Counted from the first letter of the stretch, positions 32,760 through 46,259 are shown. The stretch: DNA of 64,000 nt from Hygrocybe punicea (GCA_963556145.1 OY744470.1:2976001-3040000), one strand, 5' to 3'. Notes: a model not told the origin generated them from the sequence alone. Translations and numbers: made by a program.

Positions 32760-35700
32760 ATGAACAGAATAAAGAAAATATTCCGTCCGCTTGTGTTTCG
32801 ATGCACCCATCCGGGCTGCAACAAGTTTTTTTGTAGCCAATCTGGTCGTACGCAACACCTTAGCACGCATCAAAAACCTCAAGTCCATAGGCGTTCACTA
32901 TCACCACCTCCGGTGGTCCCTAACAACCTACCTGAGGCCGATTGTGCCGTTGATTCCCAGCCCTCATTGCCTGCCGAAGATTCCGATCATGGCCATCAGT
33001 GCAGCCCATATTCATGGCCAGCAGATGGAGAGTTTGTAGCCAGGCACTCGATTATTGATGGTGGGTTTGATTTTTTTCATTGTGGTGACCGTGAAGCAGC
33101 GTTAATTTATTTCTTAACCAGGTACACCATGCGATCCTGATGGCAACGATTTGCCTCCGAATAGTCCACCACCTCCTATGCCACCGAAGGAGAAAGATGA
33201 CTATTCTCCTTACGAGTCACGCACCCATTTCGAAATGGCAGACTTCTTGTATCGGGAGGTCGAAATGTCGGCCGGTAAAATCAACCGGCATATGGAGCTG
33301 CTCGCCGCTTTATATCCTGAACCTGGGCCACCATTTGCTGACTCTGAGGACCTTTATGCGACAATCGACGCAACTCCACTAGGAGATCAGCCTTGGAAGT
33401 GTTTTGAGGTGGTTTATACGGGCGATGTTGAGCCAGAGAATCCACCACCGTGGAAAACTGCCACATACGAAGTCTGGCATCGCGATGTACTCCAGGTAAT
33501 GGAAGCGCAGATCGGGAACCCAGATTTTGCAAAGGAGATGGATTACAGCCCGAAACGCATCTACAAGAATACCAAGCGGCAATATACAGACTTGATGTCT
33601 GGCAACTGGGCGTGGGAACAAGCTGTAAGTACTCCAGGGTATGCTGCCCCTTGGAGGTTACTCACCAATTTTGCTGCAGGATAAGATTGCCGAAGATCCG
33701 CAGACACATGGTGCGATGTTTGCGCCAGTAGTTTTAGGAAGTGATAAAACAACTGTATCTGTCGCTACTGGCCATAACGAATACTACCCCCTCTATGCGT
33801 CTCTTGGAGCGGTCCACAACAATGTTAGGCGGGCTCATCGGAATGCAGTTTCTCTGGTTGGCTTTCTTGCGATTCCGAAGAGTGATTATTATGGTTCTCA
33901 TGCATAAGATTAACTGACTGATGAACTAACAGCTGACTGTGAATACCAGGATGATGACAATTTTCGTCGCTTCCGCCGAGAACTTTTTCATGCTTCGTTA
34001 ACACAAATTAACCTCTCACTACGACCGTACATGACCAAACCACGAGTAACATGTTGTGGTGATGGCCACTACCGCCGTGTCATCTATGGCCTTGGCCCAT
34101 ACATAGCTGACTACTCCGAGCAAGCACTCTTGGCCTGTATAGTGCAAGGATGGTGTCCGAAGTAAGTGCTACCCAAAAATTGATTTTCCACTTTAACTAA
34201 TAATTAGTTCAGGTGTCTTGCGCCCGCTGATAAACTTGATTCTGATAACCCTTTTGGCTATTGGTCACATTTGCACACACAGGCACTTCAAGACGCATTT
34301 GACTTCAAGGATTTGTGGCTGGGGTTCGGAGTGGTCGGTGATGCATTGGTATGTGTCCAGTTACATATCTGAGTCGGTAGTAATTTGACTATTCTGAACA
34401 GCCTTTTACGGCGCACTTCCCACGTGCAGATATTCATGACTTGTTGACACCCGACCTGCTACATCAAGTGATTCAAGGCACCTTTAAGGAGCACCTGCTG
34501 GCGTGGGTTGTAGAATACGTTGAACAAACTCATACCACGGCCGTCGCTCGCAAAATCCTTGCCGACATTGACCGCCGCATTGCAGCTGTGCCGACATTTC
34601 CCGGCCTTCGTCGATTTCATGAAGGCCGCAACTTTAAGCAATGGACAGGCGACGATTCCAAGGCTCTCATGAAGGTAAATCTCAACAGTGCTATCAACCT
34701 TCCGACTCACCATCTCCTTCAAGGTTTTTCTCCCAGCAATTATTGGCTACGTGCCAGATCAAATGGTCCAGGCAATTCGTGCATTTATGGAATTCTGTTA
34801 TTATGTACGGAGGTCTGTTATCGACAAAGACACACTACAAGCCATTGACACTGCCCTGGCCGACTTCAAACGTGACCGCGTTATATTTGTGGAGTCAGGT
34901 GTCCGCAACGATCTGTCTCTACCTAGACAACATTCCCTCGACCACTATCGACGCAGTATACAGATGTTTGGAGCACCGAATGGTCTATGTTCGTCAATCA
35001 CAGAATCCAAACATATCAAAGCAGTTAAAAGGCCCTGGCGTCGTTCCAGTCGCTGGCAGGCTTTGGGGCAAATGCTATTGATCAACCAAAGGCTTGATAA
35101 GCTTGCAGCGGTGAAGGTTGATTTAAATATCCGTGGTATGCTTGACGGTCCAAGTACAGGGATCCCAGTACCAGCTCAGGCTGCGCCCGAGGTCAGGCAA
35201 GAGGACCACAATGAGGACGAAGGCCCAGTGGATGACAAGCGGTTCGAAGGTGAAGTTACCCTCAGCAAAACCAAAGGTGCGTTACCGTGCACAACTTATC
35301 GCCCTGAACCTCATCTCCAATACCAATAGCACGAGGCTATCCAGCAAACATCACAGATCTCATGCCGTACATCCGGGAACCTCACCTTCAAGAATATATC
35401 CAACGCTTCTTATATGACGTCTTCCATCCCGACTCTGTGATTTCGGGTGGCGATGTTCCTTTGGCAGACTGCCCTACATTCTCCGGCCGAGTGTCTGTTC
35501 ACCACTCTGCCACCTCCTTTTATTACGCCCCAAGTGATGTGTGTGGTATTGGGGGAATGCACCGTGAGCTCATTCGAGCCGCACCAACCTGGTATGGGGG
35601 CCCAGGACGCTATGACACCATTTTCATCACAAAGGATCAGGATCAAGATGGATTCCGCGGCCTTCACGTGGTTAGGGTCCGCCTCTTTTTTTCTTTTTCA

Positions 35701-35988
35701 TATGCAGGCGTGGTTTATCCGTGTGCTCTTGTCGAATGGTTCGTTCCACAAGATATTCGCCCATGTGGGCTCACTGGGATGTGGGTGGTTGAGCCTGGCA
35801 TGGCAAGGGGGCGACGTATCATGTCGGTGGTTCATACAGATACTATACTGCGAGGGGCACATTTAATTGGGGTGTATGGTGATCAGCCCCTACCACGTCG
35901 ATTCTCCTTCCAGAAGACACTAACTGCCTTCCATTCTTACTATGTCAACAAATACATAGATCATCATAGTCACGAAATTGCTTATTGA
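32760..35988 (+). CDS. Plavaka transposase
   Basis: Transposase of the Plavaka (CACTA-related) group. It starts MNRIKKIFRPLVF with a C2H2 finger (CTHPGCNKFFCSQSGRTQHL), then HFEMADFLYREVEMSAGKIN, WHRDVLQVMEAQIGNPDF, YPLYASLGAVHNNVRRAHRN, FRRFRRELFHASL, GDGHYRRVIYGLGPYIADY, FTAHFPRADIHDLLTPDLLH, GTFKEHLLAWVVEYV, IAAVPTFPGLRRFHEGRNFK, SLPRQHSLDHY, GAPNGLCSSITESKHIKAVK and a C-terminal domain (VPLADCPTFSGRVSVHHSA, RVRLFFSFSYAGVVYPCAL). Seven or eight 45-65 nt introns restore one frame; apparent breaks near 33900 and 35330 disappear with introns G|GTTCTC...AACAG and G|GTGCGT...CAATAG. No stop remains in the joined frame. It is divergent from the companion ORF, and its stop lies about 160 bp inside the right terminus. 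Confidence 0.85.
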
Positions 35989-36146
35989 TACTCCTGGCTC
36001 ACTGATCAACTTGAAAGCGCGAGTCCAATTGAATAAGCAAAAAGCATTTGAAAAGTCGGGATAAGTCCATTGATAAAAGCATAAGCTTGATTAAATAAGC
36101 ACAAAGCCGCGCAAAGCCAAAATAAGAAAGTGTAGATCTACTGATG

Positions 36147-36536
36147 GAACAGCAACCTCGTGAGCATGGAAATGATTAGGATGCGAAGAAGCGTCAAATT
36201 GGGGGGGAAATGTCGATGAGAGATGGGTGGTGATGATGTAGACGCGGGTGCTAGGGAGTGTAGGGTGGGTTGTAATTGAAGGGATGGCGGGTGGGGGAAA
36301 GAAAATGCTCTGTTAGAGCAGAGAAGAACTTGAGCGATGCAAGTTGTTGATGGGCAGAGATGAGGATCGCTGCGCCACAACTTGCTAAATTCGTACATAG
36401 ACATAATTCTAATTTTACACTCATGTTTCATGTATTTTAGAAAGTCATATTGTTCATGGTGCGCCAAACACGCGATATGGCAGATTTAACATATAGACTT
36501 GTATATTTACTTGCTTTGTGGGACAACCGCATGACT
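36147..36536. other. Spacer between elements
   Basis: AT-rich DNA, no gene, no recognised repeat. Confidence 0.4.
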
Positions 36537-38305
36537 CATCAGGAAAACACGATCCGTCTTAATCCGTCTTAATCCATCTTAGCTGTCTTAATCAATTTAA
36601 AGAAGTAAATAAGACAAATTAAGAAGTTTTAAGGCAGATTAAGATGACCGTTAAAATTTAAGACAACTAAGACAACCATAAAAAATGTTAATAAGTACCA
36701 ACTACTAGTACGACCTGAGTGACGGCGCAAGAGGCGCCGTTGTTGGTAGGTGCTGATTGTAGGTGCCATTCCTGCTGTTGCCGTGAGTACTGCCCTTGTC
36801 CTATCATCCTGGTCGTCGCCGTCTAGCTTGTCCTGCTTGCTGTCCTGGTCACTATCCTCGTTGTGTTTGCGGTCAGGGTGCCATTTCGGGTACTGGTGGT
36901 TGCACCAATCACGGTGCCAGCACGGTCGCTGTGCAGGGCTGTGTGGGGTACAGACCACTGGTGCCGCGCCAGTGATGGTGCAGATGCTGAAAATAAAGAA
37001 TGAATGAAGTAACCTCTTGTCTAGGACATTCACCGTTTACCTCCTTGCCGTTGCTAGTACCATCACCACCGCAATGGGTTGTGAACTGGCCCAAGGATGG
37101 TTCCAAGACTCGGAGGAAGGTTGAAAAAAAGCTAAGTCCAAACTTTACCTTTGTTTGGCCGCAGTTCAACTTTCTTCTTTCCACCAACCAGACCGGCACC
37201 ATGCAGACCGTCAGGTAAAGTCCTTGATGTGATGTTTTCCCTCATCATTAACACATTTTTATGATAGCAAGGGGCAAATGGCAACAGGGCAATGACGGTG
37301 AGGTGGGATGAAATTTTAATTGACAATTGCACAATTGTTCGAGCGCTGATCCTTGTGGTCAGTCTACACCATATATATATATTCGCTGGCGATTCAGAGT
37401 CCCTCGTTTCGCAACCCACCCACTCCCATTTCCTGGCATGTCAAGACCCTCAGAATACGCTAATAGCAGAGAGGCTGTGCAGCATGCACCTTCTCAAAAC
37501 GTCCACATTCCTTTGAACGAATATTTTGAATCAAAAGAGCGGCACAAACTGATCAATTCTCAACTGCTTTCTCTCAACGAAGTGCCATCATTGCGAGAGC
37601 TCAGCCAGGTCAATCACATTCTTCCATTTATTCTCCTGCACAAGCTTATCATCTTTAGATTAACGATATCCTCCATGTCGACCTGGGTCCTCGGTTTGAA
37701 GTTGATGACATAGACCTTAAAGTGATATTTGATATGGAATACTCTCCTCCCTTCTCTCCGTTTTCTGATGACCAGGAAGACGACCATGCCAGAACCGCCG
37801 CTGCACAAGTACCACGCACCAGGCGAGCATCAGCAGCGCCAGCACCAATGGTGGCACCAGACCCTACCCAGTACCCATCGCCAGCACCAGCTCCTGCAAC
37901 AATGGCGCCACTGGCACCAGCGCAATGCCTGTATCGGCACCTATCAGTACCAGCACTGGACCAGCACCAGCACCTGGACCAGCACAGCACCCGACCCAGC
38001 CCCAGTACCATCCAGACCAGTAGCACAGCACCAGCATCGGGACCAGGCAGCGGCAGCAATGGGCATTAGCGTCTATAATGGTACCAGTATCAGTAACTAC
38101 TAGCGATTTAATAAAATTATTAATAAAATAAGAGTGACGAATTAAAATTTTATTTATAAAATTAAGGGATTAATTAAGTGGATTAAGACGAAATAAGTAG
38201 AGGGACCTTCTTAATTGTCTTAATCATCTTAATTGTCTTAATCAGGCTAAAATTAGATAATAAGACAAAATAAGACGGATTAAGACAACCCGGGTTTTCC
38301 TGATG
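36537..38305. mobile_element. TIR element with GTCTTAATC subterminal repeats
   Basis: Terminal inverted motif CATCAGGAAAAC at both ends, followed inward by repeated GTCTTAATC / GATTAAGAC units on each side (about 36556-36700 and 38160-38290). The pattern of short TIR plus subterminal repeat clusters suggests a non-autonomous DNA transposon. No clear target duplication was found. Inside are a two-exon ORF and a minus-strand ORF, neither a transposase. Its right end is about 160 bp upstream of the DDE gene start. Confidence 0.65.
37438..38069 (+). CDS. Two-exon ORF carried in the TIR element, unknown
   Basis: Exon 1 (37438-37608) MSRPSEYANSREAVQHAPSQ...LRELSQ and exon 2 (37659-38069) INDILHVDLGPRFEVDDIDL...GSNGH join through a 50-nt GT-AG intron to a 193-residue protein. 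The first ~85 residues look like ordinary soluble protein; the rest is Ala/Pro/Gln-rich (APAPMVAPDPTQYPSPAPAP). No family was recognised. Because it sits inside TIRs without a transposase it may be captured host sequence or an element-specific gene. Confidence 0.45.
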
Positions 38306-38464
38306 ATGTGTATGTGCTAGTTGATAAATTGAATACAGGTTCGGGGCATCCTGTTCTGTTCACAAGTAAACAAATTGTGACGGCATCTTCTCATATATTA
38401 GTAAAGCCAGCTGCCCCTAAATTCACATTCTACTCCCAACAAACACTTCTCTTGCACAAAAAAT

Positions 38465-41400
38465 ATGTCCATATTCGAAGCAAACTCCATCATCACTATT
38501 CTGAAAAGTATGTTGGAAACAAGCAAACAAAAAAAATTTGAGCAGGACTGGAAGCAGGCAGTATGTGAATTTACACGGCATAGATGCTATACCACTCACC
38601 ATCCAGTAGGTTTCAGCCCGAGTCAAGAGTTGGTCCAAGAACAAGGGAGACCAGCCTTTCATACCAGATCAGTTGGAATGGGAAGGCAACATTGTCGAAT
38701 ATGTCAATTTTGTTTATGCAAAGACCCGGGTACATGGGAATGCATCGAAGGGTACTGTCCCTCCACCTCTCGACAAACGTATTCCGCTTCTTGGCCCCCG
38801 ATTTGTTCCTCCACCGTACCTGTATCATCAAAAGCGTCAAACGGCACCCAACATTGATCCAGTCATTGCTCACCTCAAGCCATTAAATGTAATTCACCCA
38901 TTCTACTTCACTGAACTAGCATCCTGTCCTCGCTGTGCCTCTGATGAGGTGCACTGGGATGGGTGGAATGCAAAGGGATCCTGAGATGTCCACGGTGTTA
39001 ATGAGGAAGAGTTTGCCCTTGGATTTCAGTTGCGGTGTAAGGCATGCCGGGTTGATGGGCAGTTTTGTGTTTCCACGACAAATACTCTCTTCTGGGAAAA
39101 ATGGGAGCACTGGCAGATTCCACATACTTAGTGATATATTTGTATGTTGGCGCAAGCTTACCGTTTGCTTTTCAGGTGGCATCCCACACTTTTTCAAGAG
39201 ATGTGCTGTGACCCATGAGCTATTTGACTTCATTATTGAGCTGTGGCCTTCGGAGACTTCAGCTGGGTTGGCAACACATATAAAGCGTAAGTTGTTTCCA
39301 TAATGGTTGATTTTAGTGCTAAAAACTTCTTGAGAATAGGGTTCCACTTACTTGAACATCGCAAACTATTTCTCGAGTACCTTAATGCCTTTCAGTTACG
39401 CCAACAAACACCATTGTGGCCTCTTTTGCTCAAGCCATTCCATGGATCAAATGACGATGCACCAAGTACTGGATACACATACAGTGACAAGTCAATTAGC
39501 GAAGACATGATCAGTGAGGTTTACCTAGAGTATAGCCAACGTACCCGAGAACAGGAGTCCGATGATTATGTATGTTCCTTGACAGGTATGCACTGCCTCG
39601 CACTGTCTTACTCGTAGCCAAGCCTGACAAAACATCAGCGGTTAGTCTGTCACTGGATCATACGTTCCGATGTGCCTCAAAAGCATCTGTTGCAAACTCG
39701 AAGAAGATCCGGATAAAGCCCCTCAAATGCCTGCTTGATATGGTCAATGAAGGTAATGAGATTGTAGCTTGGGTAGGTTGACCACGAACCATTCACCTCA
39801 ACAAAAACTGATGTGCGATTTTGCGCCCACAGCGGTATTGCCAAAGCCAGGCTAATGCAGAGATTGGGGAAGTCTTAACCGGTCTGAAAAAGAGATGCGA
39901 TATGATGGGTGAACCTTACCCTGAAATTGTTGTCACCAACAACTGTTGCCATGTTCAGGATGAAATCACTCGATGTCTCCCTGGGGTAGATGTGGTGCTA
40001 GACGTGTACCACTTCATGATGAGGTATGCAAAATTTTCAAACATTCTGTATCGAGCTTACCTCTTCCAGGTACCTCGGATGTGTCAATGGTGGTGCAAAA
40101 AATACCTATCGGAAGTGTGTCGCAAATGATATCGTTGATGCAATCTTGAAGACTCGAGCATCTGGGAAAACACCAGCTACATATTGGTCGAAGGACGAGC
40201 AAGCAAGGAAATTACAGCTAGCATATACCAAGTATGCAGAGAAGGGAGTATGGTCATCGGCAGCATCTAAGGTGTGACCAACTTGAACTTTGAGTTATTT
40301 CAAACTAGAAGGTCAATCAGGTTCACAGCGATCAATTGCAACATGTACAAAAAGGATGCTTAGCTCGGCGGAGGGATGACATACCATGTGACGGTAGTCA
40401 AATTGAGGGTTCTCACAAAGGCTGGAATAGTCTTCAGCATGCATACACGAGTGGCCTTGTCATGTTCTCTGCCCTCAGCCATGACTTTGTCCTACGACGC
40501 AATATCCAGATTGCGAGTGCAGGCCGTTATCGCCCACCATCTGCTTTTGTTTCATCAATCTATGAATCTCATCACACTCGGCTCGCAAACTTTACTGCTC
40601 ACCTATGGAACTCATTGCTCAAGAAGCGCCCGTCTGCATCTGCAAATCTCCAGCCCCTCCCGACATTACCATTTGTAAAGAGTGATGAAAAATTCGGTGT
40701 GATTGATTCCACACATGCGGCTACCTATGGAGGATTATTTGAGCCCAAGAAAGAGGAGGATGACAATTTCTTTGATTTATCAAATGCTGATGATGAAGTG
40801 ACCTTTGACGATATTATCCAGGACCTAGGAATTGAACAGAAGCCGATTTTGCAAGGGGACGAAATAGAGTCGATTGAATCTGTTGATGCCGAACCAACCA
40901 CGAGAGCATCAGATCAAATTTCCACACCTGCAAAACGAAGGGGTTCATTAGTACTTGGTGATGAAATGACACACAAGAAAGGGAGGATGGAACTGAGTCC
41001 GGACTTGACGGTGAGTCCTTATCTGATGCCTCACACGCTGCACACTTACCTCTGCAACTCAGACTCAACACGTTGATGATTATGACATACAGAAGGTTCC
41101 AACAGATCTTCCACCAGCCTTCCGGAACTTTGTCTTGCAGCGCACATCACAATCGAAGGATCCCTCATCTTTGGAAGCTTCAGTTCCAGGTCCCACATCA
41201 TCAACACCCGTGGCAGTCCCTTCTCACCTCATACAACCTCTCCCGCTTCCTGCAACCCCTGCCACTGGCAGTGTGAAGCTAACACGCTCGGAACAATTTT
41301 TTTCTTTGGCAACGAATCTCGATGTTTGAGCTCTCAAAATTTTTGACAGGCCCAGAGTTCCATCTTTTCATGGACCTCTGTGCTGAATTCAAATGGGTTA

Positions 41401-42193
41401 CCTACAGCATGACCAGCAACCGCTGGATACGCACTACCAACAAGTACAATAACCGTCTCCAGCAAGCTGGACACCAAGACGCTGTCCTCAAGAATCCTCG
41501 GGCTTTGATGGACAAACTTGCTGAAATTGAACTCATCATCGCAGATCGGATTCTCAGGAATAACTACATTGGTATGTAATCTTATACTGGTATTTTCATG
41601 ATCCAACTTGCCCATCTATTCAACAGCGAAGTCTAGTGGTATGGAGACTTTCTGGAAATATCATTGTGGGGTGGTTGCACTTGTGAAAGATGATGGGCCT
41701 GGGCGACTTAAGGTATAATCCCTTTGAACAATCATCTCGTTTTGATGCTCATCTTATACCTCAGCGAAAACCTGCAACATGCGCACGATGTCGAACAATA
41801 ATGTTCCCTGGTCCGAGTGGATCCCCAGAGAATCACTGGAGAGGCGTTTGTGCTGACTGGGTGCAGTTAACTTCGAAAACTGGCGAGCAGCTGCCTGAAT
41901 GGCCCCAGCCTACAGGCATATTCATTTCCGGCACCCAATTCATCCCAGTCGAGTTCCTGAAAGCCCTCGCGATCATCTATGAAAAAATGGTCATCGAAAA
42001 GGCAAAGCCTTCTGACATGCCTGCTGAGTACGAGGCATTCGCACGTATGCTTGCCCGACGCACTGTCATCTTGCCGAACCAAATTCCCGCATTCAAATTG
42101 TTCAAATTGCAGATGCTGTTTGTGCCTAAGGAGCTCCTGGTGACCATTGAAGGCGCTGACTACCTGCATCTCGATGCACTCTGCAATGAGTAA
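38465..42193 (+). pseudogene. DDE-type transposase gene of a repeated Agaricomycete family, broken
   Basis: A many-exon gene whose order matches a repeated family. Early exons give FIPDQLEWEGNIVEYVNFVY, PPPLDKRIPLLGPRFVPPPY, VIHPFYFTELASCPRCASDE and NTLFWEKWEHW. The RNase-H-like core has SLSLDHTFRCASKASV, RYCQSQANAEIGEVL, VVLDVYHFMMRYL and SQIEGSHKGWNSLQHAY, supplying the Asp/Glu candidates; TNNCCHV has Asn where related copies usually have Asp. After an acidic linker, a C-terminal domain follows (EFHLFMDLCAEFKWVTYSMT, CARCRTIMFPGPSGSPENHW, PEWPQPTGIFISGTQFIPVE). Lesions: TGA at 38982-38984 where the family has Arg (GSREVHG), and an intron donor near 39129 reading C|ATACTT instead of GT. The encoded product would be truncated. 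Confidence 0.8.
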
Positions 42194-42639
42194 TACCGAG
42201 CAGGTGAAACCTGGAGGTTCAACACCTCCACGCACCCTGTAATATATGCTGTTCATCCGTCATTGAATCCCAACAACCTCGAGTGCTCTCCAGCAGTTTC
42301 TTCTGGGTCCTTTCCCTCCCCTAACAGTTCCAATTTCACTTGTATTATACTAGTCATAGCTGAGTTATATACATCTACTATGTCAATTTGTGAGTTATCG
42401 TGACCTTTTCCAACTTCTGTTTGCTCTTTCCGCCCCATCCGATTGATATCCCTGCCTATGGACTCCTTCTCTACAAAATGATTACATAATCGTACCCGTT
42501 TTGTTCTTGCATGTGAGATCTAAAAGGTCCTCAAAAGGTCGGCAGATGCTCAAAAAGGTCTCGGAGTCAGAATAAAGAGATCCCTGCGTATGGTCTTGTT
42601 GCCCTCGTCCCCAGACATTTCTGAGTACACATGATATGG
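42194..42639. other. Spacer before the composite DUF6589/RecQ unit
   Basis: No gene recognised. Several AAAGGTC repeats occur near 42520-42560. Confidence 0.4.
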
Positions 42640-42849
42640 CCCGATGTATCCGATCGGAGTGTCAAATATCTTTGTCACGGTGTAGCTCAGTGGTGTACTT
42701 CGATACAGTGGGTGTAGATAAGTAATTATGTAATAGTATTGCGTAGATAACCTACCTTATCTTTCCAAAGTTATTCCACTCCCCCTCGCTTTGGAACACC
42801 CTTTGTGCTAGCTGAAGCCCTCTCAGAGCCCTCTGACTACCTCTGAATC

Positions 42850-45447
42850 AATTATGGAAAGGCCCGGTCCCTCGCAAACACGTCCCTGACATGAGTCTGT
42901 CTCCGATCCACACCAGTGCCAGACACAATCTTACCAAGAGTTCCTGGACCGTGCTGGGGATTTATCTCCAAGGGTGCTGGCTGTTCTGGATTTCATGGAG
43001 ACTCAAAACCTGAATTTACCGCTGTTTCTGTGGGCTCTGAGCTGGAATGATGACGACTTGATCAAGCATTCTAAGGCACACTTTGCTCGGACTGCTCTCA
43101 TGGTTAGCGACCAGCTACTGGCGATCTTGAAGAACTGGCACCGCCCCCCTTGTGCTCATGGTCTGGGAACAAGGACTAAGGCAGCCCAGAAGGCCATGAC
43201 TGACTGGGCCCTCGATATGATCTATGATACAATTGACAAAACGATGCAAACTATCAAGGAAGTGATGTCCCTGCCACTGGAAGACCTGTCTGAAGAGGCT
43301 TTGCTATCTATTTCCTGGGGTAACCTTGTCTTGGAGGTCCAGGAACTGGCACCAACTCTGTGGAAACTTTTTCGTCATGCCGCATGGACAGCCAAGCAAG
43401 ATCTCCGCAATACAATGAAAAGTCCTGATGCTGTATGCTCTGCGCTTACCATTCTGATGGCTGAATACATGTAATCATTCAGGTTATCCTTACTATGGTC
43501 TCTATGTGTTCACTTTCTCGTTCCCATCATCGCAACAAGGTCCCGAAGCTCCTGACAATCTACTTCAAGAGTTGTGGTCTTGCAGCAAAAGTTTTCAATA
43601 CGCTACATGCTTTGGGCCTCACCATGAGCCAGAAATGGGCTTACGACGCTATAGATCAACTTTCCGAACAGGTCCAGAATGACATGCTGGCCGACATCAA
43701 CAATTATTGCTGGTTCAGGACACATGACAATATCAACCTACCATTCAAAGTCTACAAGCAAAGGCTTGAAAATCAAAGCCATTTTGACAGTGGAACAGCA
43801 GCTACTGTTGTTGTCATCAAGGATCCTGCTGCTGCTTGTATACGACCTGACTATGCATCATTCCAGTGCCAATGAGCACTTGGCGCCAACAACCCCTTTG
43901 CTACAAAGATATACTCAAGCTGGAGCAAGCTGCCACCCCTTGAGTCCGGCAGCAAGCTGTCTTCCATGTTCTGTCTTTTTTACTTGGCTCACCTGACTTT
44001 GATTTTGCGACGTACAAACACAAGAAGGACAAATGACTCCAGCCTCCTTCTCCCCATCATCAACTCCCGATCAGCCCCCAACACACCATAACAGAATATA
44101 TGTTGAACACTGTTCATATTGAAGAGGCGTCTTACGAGGGAAACAATCGTGTCCTCAAAGAATGGTGGTGACAACTTGGATTCACTTCCAAAGAACAACT
44201 CAAGGAGCTTGGTATGAAGTGGGTTCTGGTCTGGGTAGGTGACCAGCTCACAGTTGCGTGCATCCGTGGGCTCCAAAAGTTTCGCTGTATGGACCTGAAC
44301 TTGTTTGAACAACTCTCCTTCATCAAGACAGTCTCTGGCTGGTTTCATGCCCAGATCACTCTGGAGGCGTCATTACATAGCCAATACTACAGTTCTCATG
44401 GCAGCTTTGGACTCCTACATGCTTTTGATCTTCTGAAGTGGAAAGGACTCCATGCACCTACTGTACAAGGTGATTTTCATTACCAGTTCCGAGATGCTCT
44501 GTACCAGATTGCCAAAGCACACTTCCAAGACCTCTGGTGCAAGGTCAGTGGAGTAGACAATCTAAAAGACTTACGACATCAAAATCCATTGGAACTTCAC
44601 GACATCGCTGTCAATATTGTGAATGACTATGCTTCTAAGAATGCCTTACAAAAAATGGCTGCACAGCGATCTCCAGACGAACTCCAGCATCAAACAACCC
44701 AATTCCTACACAACATACTTAATTACCTCGAATTTGATGATGCTATCAAGGTTGGCAATGTTGGTCGCATACAAGATATCCTTCCACGACTCCTCTTTCG
44801 CTTCACTGGTGGAAAAAACAAGAACTACACTATAGAGATGCTCAAACTGCTTCAGGGATTACAATGAGAGTGGCCAGATGACCTAAAGTTGGTACTTGTT
44901 GTCGATTTTTGCCTTATTGATATTTTTTTCCAGGAGTTTTATTATTCAATATTGCTGGCTAGTGAATACAACCGGAAAACATGATGGCTTCCTGCCAATT
45001 GACCTGCTGCAAGAGCACAACATCAAGGATATCAAGGTGTGTTCTATCCTAGGTGCCATATGATTGACATTTTACCCACTGACATTACAGTACACCTTTG
45101 CTACAACCAGACCTTTTGCTGATTGGGAGTACATTGGAAAGATATCAGCATTGATTCCATGTCAGCGCAAAGTCAAGAATCACGTTGAAGACAAAATCAA
45201 GCGCTTCCATTGAGGTAAATCACACACATCGCCTGACAAAGAACTTGATGTATGGCGACTACAAGAGTCCTACAATTCATCTGAAGTTCACGTTTATAAA
45301 CCAGGGCGGAAACTGGATGGGAAGGAGAGGTGTGTGGACATAGAAGGCTTAGGTTCTGATGCAACGAAGCTATGCCACACCATTGAGAACTGGCAAGCAA
45401 ATCGAGTAACAGAGTGGTCGTTGGAGGAGGACTGGACAATGTATTGA
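42850..45447 (+). pseudogene. DUF6589-type protein gene, broken
   Basis: Exons in order match the DUF6589 family of Agaricomycetes. They include LAVLDFMETQNL, VLTILM/VILTMVSMCSLSRSHHRNKV, GLAAKVFNTLHALGLTMSQK, THDNINLPFKVYKQRLENQS (DN motif), NTVHIEEASYEGNNRVLKEW, WVLVWVGDQLTVACIRGLQK, GWFHAQITLEASLHSQYY, HYQFRDALYQIAKAHF, VGNVGRIQDILPRLLFRFTG, GFLPIDLLQEHNIKDIKYTF, and the tail PGRKLDGKERCVDIEGL...WSLEEDWTMY ending 45447. The GDQLT and N/DN.. segments suggest a nuclease- or transposase-like fold but no activity has been shown. In-frame TGA at 44169-44171 and at 45211-45213 (FH-TGA-GKSHTSP; the family has Arg) break the frame. The start is uncertain because the first exon also reads into a TGA near 42889. 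Confidence 0.8.
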
Positions 45448-46259
45448 ATTCTATTCATGTACTGCTTTAAAAAAACAGTGTTTTTTTACTTCGGAAAGCT
45501 ACATTGAATGTATGGATACAGGGGAAGAAACTGAGGACTAGGATTCAGCAAGAAGACGTCGGGGATGGAGCAGGGTGGTCTGAGCACAGGCTGGTTCAAC
45601 GCTCTTGCCGCATTTCGCTGTGCTGTTGCCACTCGCGATTGTGCCAGCCGTTCTTCGTACCACTTCTTCTGATTTTCTTTGGTGACCTTCGCCTTCTTTG
45701 CCCTTCTCTCCGCCTTCTGCCGTTCATTTTCATCATTCCACTCTTCGTCAATCGGTGCAATTACCTCAAGGATTTCTTGGGCATATTCATCCAACCATAT
45801 CCAGCTTGGAAGATCCTCTTGGATGTCGGCTAGTGTTTTGAGATGTGCTCGGCTCGCCAACTTCATCAAAATGTTATTGGGGAGGATGCTTTCGATATCA
45901 AAGGTACAGTCAAGGAAGTCTCTATTCCAAATTTTATTCCGCCATTCAATAAGCACTTGGCAGCACTTTTCCAGACGTTCAGCACGACGTGAACCTAAGC
46001 TGCAAGGGCACTTCGTTGTTGTTCGAGGTGCAGACAGTTGCTGTTCGTGGTCGGGGGTGCCCACTGTCATTTGTACATCATCATCATGAACTTGAGGCGC
46101 CGTTCTGGAGTCCAAACAGTGAATAAATGTAAGAGTTGCCTGTTCTTCGACAGACAGCTCCATTTGGACACTCTTTGGCCTTCTTTAGACGCACAAGTCG
46201 CAACAAGGGACGATAAGCGCCGGTCCACCATCAGGTCCTCGAAAGTATGCCTTCTCCAC

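Larger units (their letters stand above)
30291..36146. mobile_element. Full-length Plavaka DNA transposon (5.86 kb)
   Basis: The left end is CATCAGTAGATGTACATG and the right end is the reverse complement of CATCAGTAGATCTACAC, the same termini as the 27806-29770 element. Inside are two divergent genes: the Plavaka transposase (plus) and the companion ORF (minus), with start codons 123 bp apart. Both can be spliced into uninterrupted proteins, so this copy could be autonomous. Flanks (GGGTGGGA / GAACAGCA) show no convincing target duplication. Confidence 0.85.

Noticed and set aside
35270..35370. Frameshift in the Plavaka transposase
   Set aside because: A 55-nt intron with GTGCGT donor and CAATAG acceptor keeps the frame.
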